From: an uncultured Oscillospiraceae bacterium
GTDB taxonomy: Bacteria > Bacillota > Clostridia > Oscillospirales > Oscillospiraceae
Assembly: GCA_934567355.1 (NCBI GenBank)
Contig: CAKTJC010000009.1
Coordinates: 1 to 64,000, forward strand
Direction: 5' to 3'
DNA length: 64,000 bases
Shown here: positions 1 through 7,877 of the stretch, piece by piece
How the letters are laid out: each line of letters begins with the position of its first letter
How positions within the stretch are numbered: position 1 is the stretch's first letter
The notes under the pieces: generated by a model
Database searches by the model: none
What the model was told of the DNA's origin: nothing
The model's input: only the letters and a program-made list of their open reading frames with translations
Made by a program: the position numbers and the translations under genes

Positions 1-651
1 AACGCCACCTGCACTGCCGACGGCACCAAGACGGCAAAATGCATCCGCTACGGCAAGGGCGGCTGCCAGGAGAGCAAGACTGTTACCGACGAAGGCTCCA
101 AGCTGCCCCACGAGTTCGGGTCTTATGTCTACCAGAACGACGCCACCTGTACCGCCGACGGTACCGAGATCGCCCAGTGCAAGCACTGCGATGCAACGGA
201 CGAGCGGACGGCAGAGGGCACCATGCTGGCGCACAGCTTCACCCACTATGTATCCAACGGCGATGCCACCTATGATTCCGACGGCACCAAGACGGCCGAA
301 TGCGACTACGGCTGCGGCGCGACGGACACTATCCCCGACGAGGGCAGCAAGCTCACACTGTACCGGGTGACGGATGAAGCAGGCAAGAGTGTTGTTTACA
401 AGTCCAATTACAGCGGAAGCACCCTGACCATCACCGCCGAATATGATTACGCCACCCTCACCGGCACCGTCGCCGCCCTGCGCCACCTGCAGGGGAAGGG
501 AATTGAGACCATCGTATTTATCACCAACGGCGCGACTTCTACCTTCAACCTGGCGGATGTAACAGAAGCGGGCGTTTACGCACTTACCCACGACGCAGAG
601 AATGTCGCATTCCTGCTCAACGGGGAAGATATTGGGAGCATTCTGAAGTAA
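1..651 (+). CDS. Repeat-containing surface protein, C-terminal fragment
   Basis: Frame 1 is open from the first base to TAA at 649-651, so the 5' part lies outside the window. About 216 residues remain. The first 115 hold three imperfect repeats of about 35-40 residues built on DATCTADGT, followed by a CxxC-like pair (CKHC, CDYGC) and a DEGSKL linker. The last 100 residues form a different, probably beta-rich, domain. Such cysteine-bearing repeats are frequent in large secreted or cell-wall proteins of gut Clostridia; no sortase signal or anchoring motif is seen at the C-terminus. The function is not known; the surface location is inferred from the repeat type. Confidence 0.7.
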   Translation, partial: NATCTADGTKTAKCIRYGKGGCQESKTVTDEGSKLPHEFGSYVYQNDATCTADGTEIAQCKHCDATDERTAEGTMLAHSFTHYVSNGDATYDSDGTKTAECDYGCGATDTIPDEGSKLTLYRVTDEAGKSVVYKSNYSGSTLTITAEYDYATLTGTVAALRHLQGKGIETIVFITNGATSTFNLADVTEAGVYALTHDAENVAFLLNGEDIGSILK

Positions 652-667
652 GCTCCAAAAGCAAAAA

Positions 668-707
668 CAGCGGCAGGACCCACGAAAAACCGTGGCTCCT
701 GCCGCTG
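668..707 (+). terminator. Hairpin after the surface-protein gene
   Basis: AGCGGCAGGA pairs with TCCTGCCGCT, with an inner CACG/CGTG stem, 17 bases after the stop codon. The tail is AT-rich but lacks a strong T run, so it is a probable rather than certain intrinsic terminator. Confidence 0.5.
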
Positions 708-740
708 AATTATTGGCGTGGATCAATGGGGAAGAAATCT

Positions 741-878
741 TGGCTCCCCTTTGGGGGAGCTGTCGAGCGCCAGCGAGACTGAAGGGGTGCCCCCGGTTGA
801 ATGGAACCAGCCCCAAATCACCACCCCTCGGCTTCCCCCGGGGGGAAGCTGTCGAGCGAAGCGATACTGATGAGGGGC
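741..878. repeat. Two diverged copies of a short GC-rich palindromic repeat
   Basis: Copy 1 (741-787) and copy 2 (830-878) each begin with a C-tract/G-tract hairpin and share AGCTGTCGAGCG (758-769 and 847-858), then a run of AGCGA...ACTGA and a GGGG block. No convincing gene lies in 652-1198. Repeats of this kind are scattered intergenically in Clostridia genomes; their role is unknown. Confidence 0.55.
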
Positions 879-909
879 GGCGACAGGTGAAACGCCGGAA
901 TGCACCTCG

Positions 910-1111
910 TTGAATGGCATGTGCCGCCGGTTTGTTTGTAGGGGACGATGCCCACATCGTCCCGTACCGGGGTGGTTAATTTCCATGTCCCGGTTGAATG
1001 GGGAAATGTTATTTCCTCTGTCCCATTCAATGCACTGCGGAGGTTCCGTAAGGCTGCGGGACGATGTGGGCATCGTCCCCTACACTCTTGCTGGACTGCA
1101 TGCCATTCAAC
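910..1111. repeat. 202-bp nested inverted-repeat element
   Basis: GTTGAATGGCATG at 910-922 is the exact reverse complement of 1099-1111. A 27-bp block at 938-964 is the exact reverse complement of 1057-1083. Both pairs share the same centre (1010.5). Inside them TTGAATGGG (994-1002) faces CCCATTCAA (1022-1030). The whole can fold into one long cruciform or RNA hairpin. It carries no supported gene. It could be a MITE-like mobile palindrome or a folded intergenic repeat. Confidence 0.7.
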
Positions 1112-1198
1112 GTAGCCTTCATCAGAATTTGGGGGAGCATTCTGAGAGGCGCTGAAAGGGCCTGCTGCAAAAAGCGGATCTTGCAGCAGGCCCGAATT

Positions 1199-2857
1199 TT
1201 ATTTTACAGGGAAATGTACCGAAATGCTGGTGCCCGTGCCCAGCTGGCTGGTGACCTTGATATCGGCTCCCAGCAGGAGCGCGGCGTGCTTGACGATGGA
1301 GAGCCCCAGACCGGTGCCGCCGACTTCCTTGGAGCGGCTCTTATCCACCCGGTAGAAGCGCTCGAAGATCCGATCCTGATCCTCCGCCGGGATGCCGATG
1401 CCGGTATCGCTGACGGTGAGGACGGTTTCCTCTGCACCCGGGGTGACGGCCACGGTGACGCTGCCGCCGGGGTGGTTGTATTTGATGGCGTTGTCGGTGA
1501 GGTTATAGACGATGCCGCGCAGCAGCTCCGGCACGGCCTGCATCTCGGCATTGCTGCCGTCCAGAATCAGGCGCACCTGCTTTTCGGCGGCAAAATGCTC
1601 CAGGCTGCCGGTCACGTCCTCGGCAATGGCATACAGGTTCACCTGCTGCCAGGTGTAGCCGCTGCCCTCGTCCAGCTGGGACAGATTGATGATGTCCTCT
1701 ACCAGCTGAATGAGCCGCTGGGTCTCGCCGTAGATCCGCTGGGCGAAGGGCTGCACGTCCTCCTGCTTGGCCATGCCCCGCATCAGCAGCTCCGAATAGC
1801 CGGAGATGGACTGCAGAGGCGTCTTCAGCTCGTGGGAGACGTTGGCGGTGAATTCCCGGCGGCGCTGCTCCGCCTGCTCGGACTGGGTGATGTCAAAGAG
1901 CACCACGGCCACGCCGGACATTTCGTCCTGCCTGCCCACTGCGGCGGCCTGAATCTGGATGACCCGCCCGTGCAGCTCCGTCTTGCGGGCGGCGCTTTTG
2001 CCCGTCATGGCCTCCTGCACCGCTTCGCACAGCGCCAGATTCCGGCTGACCGTCAATAGATCCAGCCCGGCGATGTTGTCAGCGCGGGCGTCCAGCAGCC
2101 GCAGCGCGGCCTGGTTGGCGGTGATGACCTTGCAGGATTTATCCAGCAGGATCATGCCCTCCTCCAGGTGGCCGACGATGGCTTCCAGCTCGTTCTGCTT
2201 CCGGGTCAGGGTGGCCTCCTGCTCCTTCAGGTGCTGCTGCTGGCTGTAGATCCGGCGCAGCAGGGGAGAGAGCTCGTCGTAGCCTTCGTTTTCCAGAGGC
2301 TCGTCCAGGTTCAGCTTGTTCATCGGATCCACGATCCGCTTGGAGAGGCGATTTGCCAGCAGGAAGGAGAGGATCAGCGCCACCGCCACCACGATCAGAA
2401 TGGGCTGCAGCATGCCAAGCAGCAGCACCCACACGGAATTGTGGGAGATGGAAAGCCGCAGCACCGTGCCGTCGGAGAGTTTCTGGGCGCAATAAAGGTA
2501 CTGCTTCATCATGGTGGAGGAATAGCGCGCGCTTTCGCCGAAGCCGGTGGCAAGGGCATCCTGGATTTCCTGCCGCTGCAGGTGATTCTCCATGGCGCCG
2601 GAATCGGAGGCGCTGTCATAGAGCACGTCGCCGTTTGCGGCGACCCAGGTGATGCGCACATCGTCGGTGGGCAGCCCTTCAAAATAATCCGCGCCCTGCT
2701 GCTCTGCGCCCTGCACGGCCAGCGCGGTTTCGACCCGCAGCTGCTCCTGCTGCACAGAGGAGAAATAGTTATACAGCACACCCATGATCAGCAGCATGGT
2801 GACCATGAACACACCCAGTGCCGCCGCGCAGATGGCCTTGTAAATTCGTTTTGTCAT
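1199..2857 (-). CDS. phoR: PhoR-type sensor histidine kinase
   Basis: 552 residues. Membrane kinase expected to sense phosphate sufficiency through the Pst complex and phosphorylate PhoP. An N-terminal membrane segment (about residues 8-30) and a second (about 145-165) bracket an extracytoplasmic region. A HAMP-like linker and a PAS-like segment follow. The H-box SHELKTPLQ places the phospho-histidine at residue 342; the N-box NLTDNAIKYN and the G-boxes DTGIGIPAED and GGTGLGLSI complete the catalytic domain. The ATG overlaps the phoP stop by 4 bases and has a GGAGG ribosome site inside phoP, so it is the last gene of the pst-pho operon. Length and domain order match PhoR of low-GC Gram-positives. 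Confidence 0.93.
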   Translation of the reverse strand: MTKRIYKAICAAALGVFMVTMLLIMGVLYNYFSSVQQEQLRVETALAVQGAEQQGADYFEGLPTDDVRITWVAANGDVLYDSASDSGAMENHLQRQEIQDALATGFGESARYSSTMMKQYLYCAQKLSDGTVLRLSISHNSVWVLLLGMLQPILIVVAVALILSFLLANRLSKRIVDPMNKLNLDEPLENEGYDELSPLLRRIYSQQQHLKEQEATLTRKQNELEAIVGHLEEGMILLDKSCKVITANQAALRLLDARADNIAGLDLLTVSRNLALCEAVQEAMTGKSAARKTELHGRVIQIQAAAVGRQDEMSGVAVVLFDITQSEQAEQRRREFTANVSHELKTPLQSISGYSELLMRGMAKQEDVQPFAQRIYGETQRLIQLVEDIINLSQLDEGSGYTWQQVNLYAIAEDVTGSLEHFAAEKQVRLILDGSNAEMQAVPELLRGIVYNLTDNAIKYNHPGGSVTVAVTPGAEETVLTVSDTGIGIPAEDQDRIFERFYRVDKSRSKEVGGTGLGLSIVKHAALLLGADIKVTSQLGTGTSISVHFPVK

Positions 2858-3528
2858 TGCGCATCCTCCAGCCGGTAGCCCACGCCGCGTACCGTTTTGA
2901 TGGCCTCACCGGCACTGCCCAGCTTGGTGCGCAGGGAGGCAATGTGTACATCCACTGTGCGGGTCTCCCCCTGGAACTCGCTTTCCCATACGGAGGAAAG
3001 CAGATTTTCCCGCGTAAACGCCACGCCCGGATTCTTGAGGAAGAGCCGCAGCAGCTGATATTCCTTGATGGTCAGCTCGATTTTCTTCCCATCCACGAAC
3101 ACCTGATGGGAGCTTTCATTCAGGGAGATGCCCTTGTGGGTCAGCACCGTGGAAACCGGCGTATGGTTGACCCGGCGAAGCACCGCCTTGACCCGGGACA
3201 CCATTTCCATCATCCCGAAGGGCTTGGCCAGATAGTCGTCCGCTCCCAGATCCAGCCCGATCACCTTATCGAACTCGGTTCCCTTGGCGGTCGCCATGAT
3301 GACGGGAATATCCGCCGTAGCGGGGGCAGAGCGGAGATTTTTCAGAATGGAAATGCCGTCCTCATCCGGCAGCATGATGTCCAGCAATATCAAATCCGGC
3401 TGCTCCTTGGCAAGCTGCTGCCAGAGCGCCTCGGCACAGTCCAGGCCAATGGCGGGGAGGTTTGACGCATTCAGGGCATACACGGTCAGCTCCCGGATGC
3501 TGCTGTCGTCTTCCACGCAATAAATCAT
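2854..3528 (-). CDS. phoP: PhoP/PhoB-type response regulator
   Basis: 224 residues, OmpR/PhoB family. The receiver domain has the acidic pair ED (6-7) and the phospho-acceptor D50 in LLLDIMLPD, with a conserved lysine in ATAKGTE. The C-terminal winged helix spans about 130-224 (ELTIKEYQLLRLF; RTVDVHIASLRTKLG). It would bind the TTTACA direct repeats seen upstream of pstS and the cotransporter gene. It lies 9 bases after phoU and overlaps phoR by 4 bases. Function is assigned from the family and from the pst operon context. Confidence 0.93.
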   Translation of the reverse strand: MIYCVEDDSSIRELTVYALNASNLPAIGLDCAEALWQQLAKEQPDLILLDIMLPDEDGISILKNLRSAPATADIPVIMATAKGTEFDKVIGLDLGADDYLAKPFGMMEMVSRVKAVLRRVNHTPVSTVLTHKGISLNESSHQVFVDGKKIELTIKEYQLLRLFLKNPGVAFTRENLLSSVWESEFQGETRTVDVHIASLRTKLGSAGEAIKTVRGVGYRLEDAQ

Positions 3529-3537
3529 TCTATCGCC

Positions 3538-4221
3538 TCATTTTTCACTGATGTGCCCGCCCTCTTCAAAATAGGCGGATGCAAATTCCAGACTTCCCGT
3601 CAGCGAGAACAGCACCCACTTGGCAATGTTCACCGCGTGGTCACCGATCCGCTCGTAGTATTTTGCGATCATCAAAAGATCCACCAGCGCCTCGCTGTTG
3701 AGGCTGCCTGCCTGCAGCAGCTCCACCAGGGATGCTTTGGAGGTATTGAAGAATTCATCCACTACGTCATCATATTCTATCACACTTCGGGCGATTTTTC
3801 CATCCTGTTTTACAAAGGAATCGATGCTGTCCGTCACCATGTGGATCACGGCGGTGGCCATCTCCCGGATGGGCAGCCCCTCGGGGATCTCCCGGATGTT
3901 GCCCAGGGCGACGATCTCGCCAATGTCGCCGGACTGGGTGCCGATGCGCTGGGCATCCGTCACCATTTTCAGGGCGGAGGAGACGGTGCGCAGATCTCTC
4001 GCCACAGGCTGCTGGTGCAGCAGGAGCTTCAGGCAGATGGATTCGATGTCCCGCTCCTTCTGGGTGATCTGCCCCAGCAGCTCCGGCAGCTGGGCAGTCA
4101 GCTTCGGGGCGCAGTTTACCAGCGCGTGGGATGCCTGGGCGATGGCGTTTTCGCAGAGCATGCCCATGGAGGTCATTTGTATTTTCAGCTCTTCCAGCTG
4201 CATATCGAATTTGGAACGCAT
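3538..4221 (-). CDS. phoU: Phosphate transport regulator PhoU
   Basis: 227 residues, all-helical, made of two PhoU repeats, each with an acidic E/DxxxD-type metal-binding helix (about residues 85-100 and 185-200, the latter reading AKYYERIGDHAVNIAKW). PhoU links the PstB transporter to PhoR and keeps PhoP inactive when phosphate is plentiful. Its ATG shares a base with the pstB stop (TAATG), the tightest coupling in the operon, so PstB and PhoU are likely made in equal amounts. Confidence 0.93.
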   Translation of the reverse strand: MRSKFDMQLEELKIQMTSMGMLCENAIAQASHALVNCAPKLTAQLPELLGQITQKERDIESICLKLLLHQQPVARDLRTVSSALKMVTDAQRIGTQSGDIGEIVALGNIREIPEGLPIREMATAVIHMVTDSIDSFVKQDGKIARSVIEYDDVVDEFFNTSKASLVELLQAGSLNSEALVDLLMIAKYYERIGDHAVNIAKWVLFSLTGSLEFASAYFEEGGHISEK

Positions 4222-4976
4222 TATCCAAACCTCCCTGTGATATAGTCCTCGGTTCGTTTGTCCCGGGGGTCGGAGAACAGTCGGTCGGTCTTGGCAAACT
4301 CCACCAGCTCGCCCAGCAGGAAGAAGGCGCAGTTATCAGAAATACGCGCCGCCTGCTGCATGTTGTGGGTGACCATGACCACCGTGTATTTTTCCTTTAA
4401 TTGCAGCGCCAGATCTTCAATTTTGCCGGTGGAGATGGGATCCAGTGCAGAGGTGGATTCATCCATCAGCAGCACCTCCGGCTCCACGGCCAGGGCGCGG
4501 GCGATGCACAGCCGCTGCTGCTGGCCGCCGGAGAGCCCCAGAGCAGAGGATTTCAGCCGATCCTTCACCTCGTCCCAGATGGCGGCGCTGCGGGCGGAAT
4601 GCTCCACGATCTCGTCCAGCTTTGCCTTGCTGCGGACGCCGTGGGTGCGGGGGCCGTAGGCGATGTTGTCGTAAATGCTCATGGGGAAGGGGTTCGCCTT
4701 CTGGAACACCATGCCGATGCGCTTGCGCAGCCAGGTCACATCCACCTGGGGATCATAGATGTTCTGCCCCTCGTAGAGCACCTGCCCCTCGATCCTCACG
4801 CCGGGCACCAGATCCTGCATCCGGTTCAGGGTTTTCAGGAAGGTGGATTTGCCGCAGCCGGAGGGGCCGATGAGGGCTGTGATCTCATGCTTCGGGATCG
4901 CAATCGTGGTGCCGTGGAGGGCTTGCTTTTCGCCGTACCACAGCTTTAAGTCTTTCGTTTCAATAATCGAATCCAT
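4221..4976 (-). CDS. pstB: Phosphate ABC transporter ATPase PstB
   Basis: 251 residues from the ATG at 4976, preferred because AAGGAG lies just upstream; in-frame upstream codons extend further but have no ribosome site. Walker [11 protein letters not shown]-loop region, signature LSGGQQQR, Walker [12 protein letters not shown] and the switch histidine MVTHNMQQ are all present. Hydrolyses ATP to drive phosphate import through PstC/PstA. The Walker B is followed by Ser where most ABC proteins have Pro, a variant tolerated in this family. Confidence 0.94.
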   Translation of the reverse strand: MDSIIETKDLKLWYGEKQALHGTTIAIPKHEITALIGPSGCGKSTFLKTLNRMQDLVPGVRIEGQVLYEGQNIYDPQVDVTWLRKRIGMVFQKANPFPMSIYDNIAYGPRTHGVRSKAKLDEIVEHSARSAAIWDEVKDRLKSSALGLSGGQQQRLCIARALAVEPEVLLMDESTSALDPISTGKIEDLALQLKEKYTVVMVTHNMQQAARISDNCAFFLLGELVEFAKTDRLFSDPRDKRTEDYITGRFG

Positions 4977-5092
4977 GTTTTCTCCTTTTTCAGTGACGCT
5001 ACGAAGTCTGTACCGATACGTCAGTGCCCTAACCCGCCCGGTAACGGTTTTGCACACCAAACCGCGGGATCTTCAGGGGCAGCGCTTGCGTC

Positions 5093-5938
5093 CTAATTTC
5101 TACGCAGCTTTTTACCTGCGTAATTCGCGCCCAGATTGATGATCAGTGTCAGCGCCAGCAGGATCAGCGCAATGGCAAATGCCACATCGATCTTGCCCTG
5201 CTCGCTGGCGTATACATACAGCGCCACGGTGAGGGTAGCAGAGGAGGAATGCAGCGCCTTGACGAAATTGTTCAGCTTCAGGCCAAATCCGGCGGTGAAC
5301 AGCAGGGCGGCGGATTCGCCGGTGATGCGTCCGATGGCCAGAATGCAGCCGGTGACGATGCCGTCCACCGCGCCGGGCAGCACCACTGTGCGGATCATTC
5401 TCCATTTTCCTGCGCCTAGCGCCAGAGCGCCCTCCCGATAGGCCTGGGGCACGGTTTTCAGGCTCTCCTGGGTGGTGCGGACGATGGTGGGCAGGATCAT
5501 CATCACCAGCGTCAGTCCGCCGGCCAGAATGCCCGCGCCCAGCCCCATCCGCTGCACGAACAGCAGCATGCCCACCAGGCCGAAGAGAATGGAGGGAATG
5601 CCCGTCAGTGTTTCGGCGGCAAATTCGATCAGCTGAGTCAGATGGCGATTTTTGGAATACTCCGTTAAATAGATGGCGGCGCCCACGCCCAGGGGAAGGG
5701 CGATTGCCATGGCAACGAGAATAATATAAACCGTGTTCACCAGGTTGGGCAGGATGCCGATGGTATCCCGGATATAGCTGGTCTGGGTGCTGACAAGCTG
5801 CCAGCTGAGATTGGGAACGCCCCGGTAGAGGATATAGCCGATCAGTCCCACCAGAAGCGCCACTGTGAGCAGGGCGGCGGCATATACCGCAGCCCGGACG
5901 GCGTGGTTCCAGAGTTTTCTCTTTTTTTCAAAGGTCAT
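5093..5938 (-). CDS. pstA: Phosphate ABC transporter permease PstA
   Basis: 281 residues with six predicted membrane helices and the cytoplasmic coupling loop EGALALGAGKWRMIRTVVLPGA that docks to PstB. Partner of PstC in the membrane channel for inorganic phosphate. Two bases separate it from the pstC stop. The 116-base gap to the pstB start holds no other gene. Confidence 0.93.
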   Translation of the reverse strand: MTFEKKRKLWNHAVRAAVYAAALLTVALLVGLIGYILYRGVPNLSWQLVSTQTSYIRDTIGILPNLVNTVYIILVAMAIALPLGVGAAIYLTEYSKNRHLTQLIEFAAETLTGIPSILFGLVGMLLFVQRMGLGAGILAGGLTLVMMILPTIVRTTQESLKTVPQAYREGALALGAGKWRMIRTVVLPGAVDGIVTGCILAIGRITGESAALLFTAGFGLKLNNFVKALHSSSATLTVALYVYASEQGKIDVAFAIALILLALTLIINLGANYAGKKLRRN

Positions 5939-5940
5939 TG

Positions 5941-6825
5941 TCAGCGCTCCTTTTTAATGACCATGTTCAGGAATACGTTGATCATCATAATGAACAGGAA
6001 CAGCACCAGACCGATGGAGAACAGCGCTTCCCGCTGCAGTGACCCCACCGGCGCGTAGGACATTTCCGAAGCAATGGCGGTGGTCATAAACCGCACGGGG
6101 CCGAGGAGCTTCGGCATATTGGGCACATTGCCGGAGACCATGATGATGGCCATGGCCTCGCCGATGGCGCGCCCCACACCCAGGACGATCGCCGTTGCAA
6201 TGCCGCTTTTGGCTGCCGGGACGGTGACACGGAAATAGGTCTCCAGCTCCGTGGCGCCCAGAGCCAGGGATGCGTCCTCATAATCCTTGGGCACAGCCCG
6301 CAGGGCGGTTTCCGACACATTGATGATGGGGGGAAGGATCATGATGGCCAGCACCACGATGGCTGCCAGCATGGTAGCGCCGGAGGACAGGGCGAAGATC
6401 TTCTGTATGGCGGGCACCAGCACGATCATGCCCACCAGACCATACACCACCGAGGGAATGCCCGCCAGCAGCTGCACGGCGGTGCGGATCATACCTGCCA
6501 GGCGGGGAGGTGCTACCTTAGCCAGGAACACGGCAGTGAGCAGCCCGATGGGGACACCGAGGATCACGGCTCCCGCAGTACCGCACAGACTGGTGAGGAT
6601 AAAGGGAAGAATGCCGTAGCTGGGTTCCACCGTGGTGGCGGTGGGCTTCCAGACTTTTCCCAGGAAGAAATCCCGGAATCCGATCTTTCCGATGGCAGGG
6701 ACGCCGGAGAGGATCAGATAAATGCAAATACACAGGACGAATCCTACCGTAACAATGCCGCAAAGGAAGAACAGCACCTTGATGCTGTTCTCCCCGGCGG
6801 CTTGCTTAGCCGACTGATGCTTCAT
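5941..6825 (-). CDS. pstC: Phosphate ABC transporter permease PstC
   Basis: 294 residues from ATG 6825, one base after the pstS stop. An in-frame upstream extension (to 6879) would overlap pstS and is rejected. Six helices are expected, with the coupling loop EDASLALGATELETYFRVTV followed by PAAKSGI. PstC pairs with PstA. The ribosome site is weak, which fits translational coupling to the heavily expressed pstS. Confidence 0.93.
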   Translation of the reverse strand: MKHQSAKQAAGENSIKVLFFLCGIVTVGFVLCICIYLILSGVPAIGKIGFRDFFLGKVWKPTATTVEPSYGILPFILTSLCGTAGAVILGVPIGLLTAVFLAKVAPPRLAGMIRTAVQLLAGIPSVVYGLVGMIVLVPAIQKIFALSSGATMLAAIVVLAIMILPPIINVSETALRAVPKDYEDASLALGATELETYFRVTVPAAKSGIATAIVLGVGRAIGEAMAIIMVSGNVPNMPKLLGPVRFMTTAIASEMSYAPVGSLQREALFSIGLVLFLFIMMINVFLNMVIKKER

Positions 6826-6826
6826 A

Positions 6827-7672
6827 TTACTTGCTTTCTTCGGTGGCGTCCTCGGCAGCCTCAGCCACAGGCACCGCACCGGCCTTGGTGATCAGGTCAG
6901 CGGCGTCGACGGAGAGCATGTAGTCGAAGAAGGCCTTGGCTGCCTCGCTCAGCTCCACACCGTCCATGGTGACTAGATTGAAGGGACGCTGCACCACATA
7001 GGTTCCGTTGACGACGTTTTCAGCGTTGCACTCCACACCGTTCACGGTGAGTACCTTGATGCCCTCCTGGCCTTCCACAGCGGACAGGGAAGCGTAGCCG
7101 ATGGCGCTCCGACTGCTCTTGACGGCGGCGATGACTGCGCCGGTGGAGGTCAGCTCCTGTGCCAGGACGCAGGCGTCATTGGTGCCGGTGATGCTCTCGA
7201 AGCCGTCGCGGGTGCCGGAGCCGGCCTCACGGCCGATGCAGGCGATGTCGCCCTTGCCGCCGAAGTCAGCCCAGGAAGTGATCTTGCCGGTGAAGATGTC
7301 GGAGATCTGCTCGACGGTCAGGTCATCCACGGGGCACTCAGCATTGACGATGATGGCGATGCCGTCCAGAGCAACGGTGGTAGCGACCAGACCCTTTTCA
7401 GTCTCCACATCCTTCAGCGCGCGGGAAGCAAGGCCGATGTCGCAGGTGCCGTTGGCGACAGCCTCGATGCCGGTGCCGGAGCCGGTGGCGTCATAGGTGA
7501 TGGTCACATCGCTGTTGTCTTCCATAAACTGCTCGGAGAGAATGCCGATGACCTTCTCCATGGAAGTGGAACCGTTGGTGGAAACCGTTCCGCTCAGCCC
7601 CTTGGCGCAGGCGCTCAGGCTCAGCGTCAGCATCATGGCAACTGCCAGTGCCAGACAAATAATCTTTTTCAT
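6827..7672 (-). CDS. pstS: Phosphate-binding lipoprotein PstS
   Basis: 281 residues from ATG 7672; another ATG two codons upstream (7678) is only 3 bases from AGGAGG, whereas 7672 has a 9-base spacing. Signal peptide with lipobox LSAC, so the mature protein is anchored to the outer face of the membrane. Phosphate-contacting motifs seen are TVSTNGSTSMEK near the start and GREAGSGTRDGFE in the middle. It captures phosphate for PstCA. First gene of the operon, behind a PHO-box promoter at 7748-7823. Confidence 0.95.
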   Translation of the reverse strand: MKKIICLALAVAMMLTLSLSACAKGLSGTVSTNGSTSMEKVIGILSEQFMEDNSDVTITYDATGSGTGIEAVANGTCDIGLASRALKDVETEKGLVATTVALDGIAIIVNAECPVDDLTVEQISDIFTGKITSWADFGGKGDIACIGREAGSGTRDGFESITGTNDACVLAQELTSTGAVIAAVKSSRSAIGYASLSAVEGQEGIKVLTVNGVECNAENVVNGTYVVQRPFNLVTMDGVELSEAAKAFFDYMLSVDAADLITKAGAVPVAEAAEDATEESK

Positions 7673-7747
7673 GTTCATTTACCTCCTGAATTTGATGAAT
7701 TTACAATCATTTCTGTGGCTCGGGTTCTTTCCCTCAACCACAAGCAC

Positions 7748-7823
7748 ATCATACCAACCGGATGTAAAGTCCACTATCGAGGGAATGTAAAGCTTCGGTA
7801 AAACAGGGGAAAATATTTGTAAA
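7748..7823 (-). promoter_or_regulatory. PHO-box promoter of the pst operon
   Basis: On the minus strand TTTACA hexamers lie opposite 7763-7768, 7786-7791 and 7818-7823; weaker boxes are CGATAG (7774-7779) and TTTACC (7797-7802). Starts are spaced about 11 bases or multiples of it. A -10 TATGAT lies at 7748-7753, 9 bases from the first box, and there is no good -35. This is the usual form of a PhoP-activated promoter. Confidence 0.8.
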
Positions 7824-7853
7824 CTGCGTGCCGGAGACAAATCCGGCACGCAG
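7824..7853 (-). terminator. Terminator of the Na/Pi cotransporter gene
   Basis: Perfect 12-bp stem (CTGCGTGCCGGA with TCCGGCACGCAG, 6-base loop) 24 bases after the stop at 7878, followed on the minus strand by a T-rich stretch. It separates the cotransporter gene from the pst promoter. Confidence 0.85.
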
Positions 7854-7877
7854 TTCGGCGGATGGAAGCGTACAGCG

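Noticed and set aside
723..1155. Several overlapping open frames on both strands in the repeat region
   Set aside because: They follow GC-rich palindromic repeats, have no ribosome sites and give low-complexity proteins.
1064..2059. 331-codon plus-strand frame opposite the phoR gene
   Set aside because: It is the antisense shadow of a well-conserved histidine kinase; no ribosome site and no recognisable domain.
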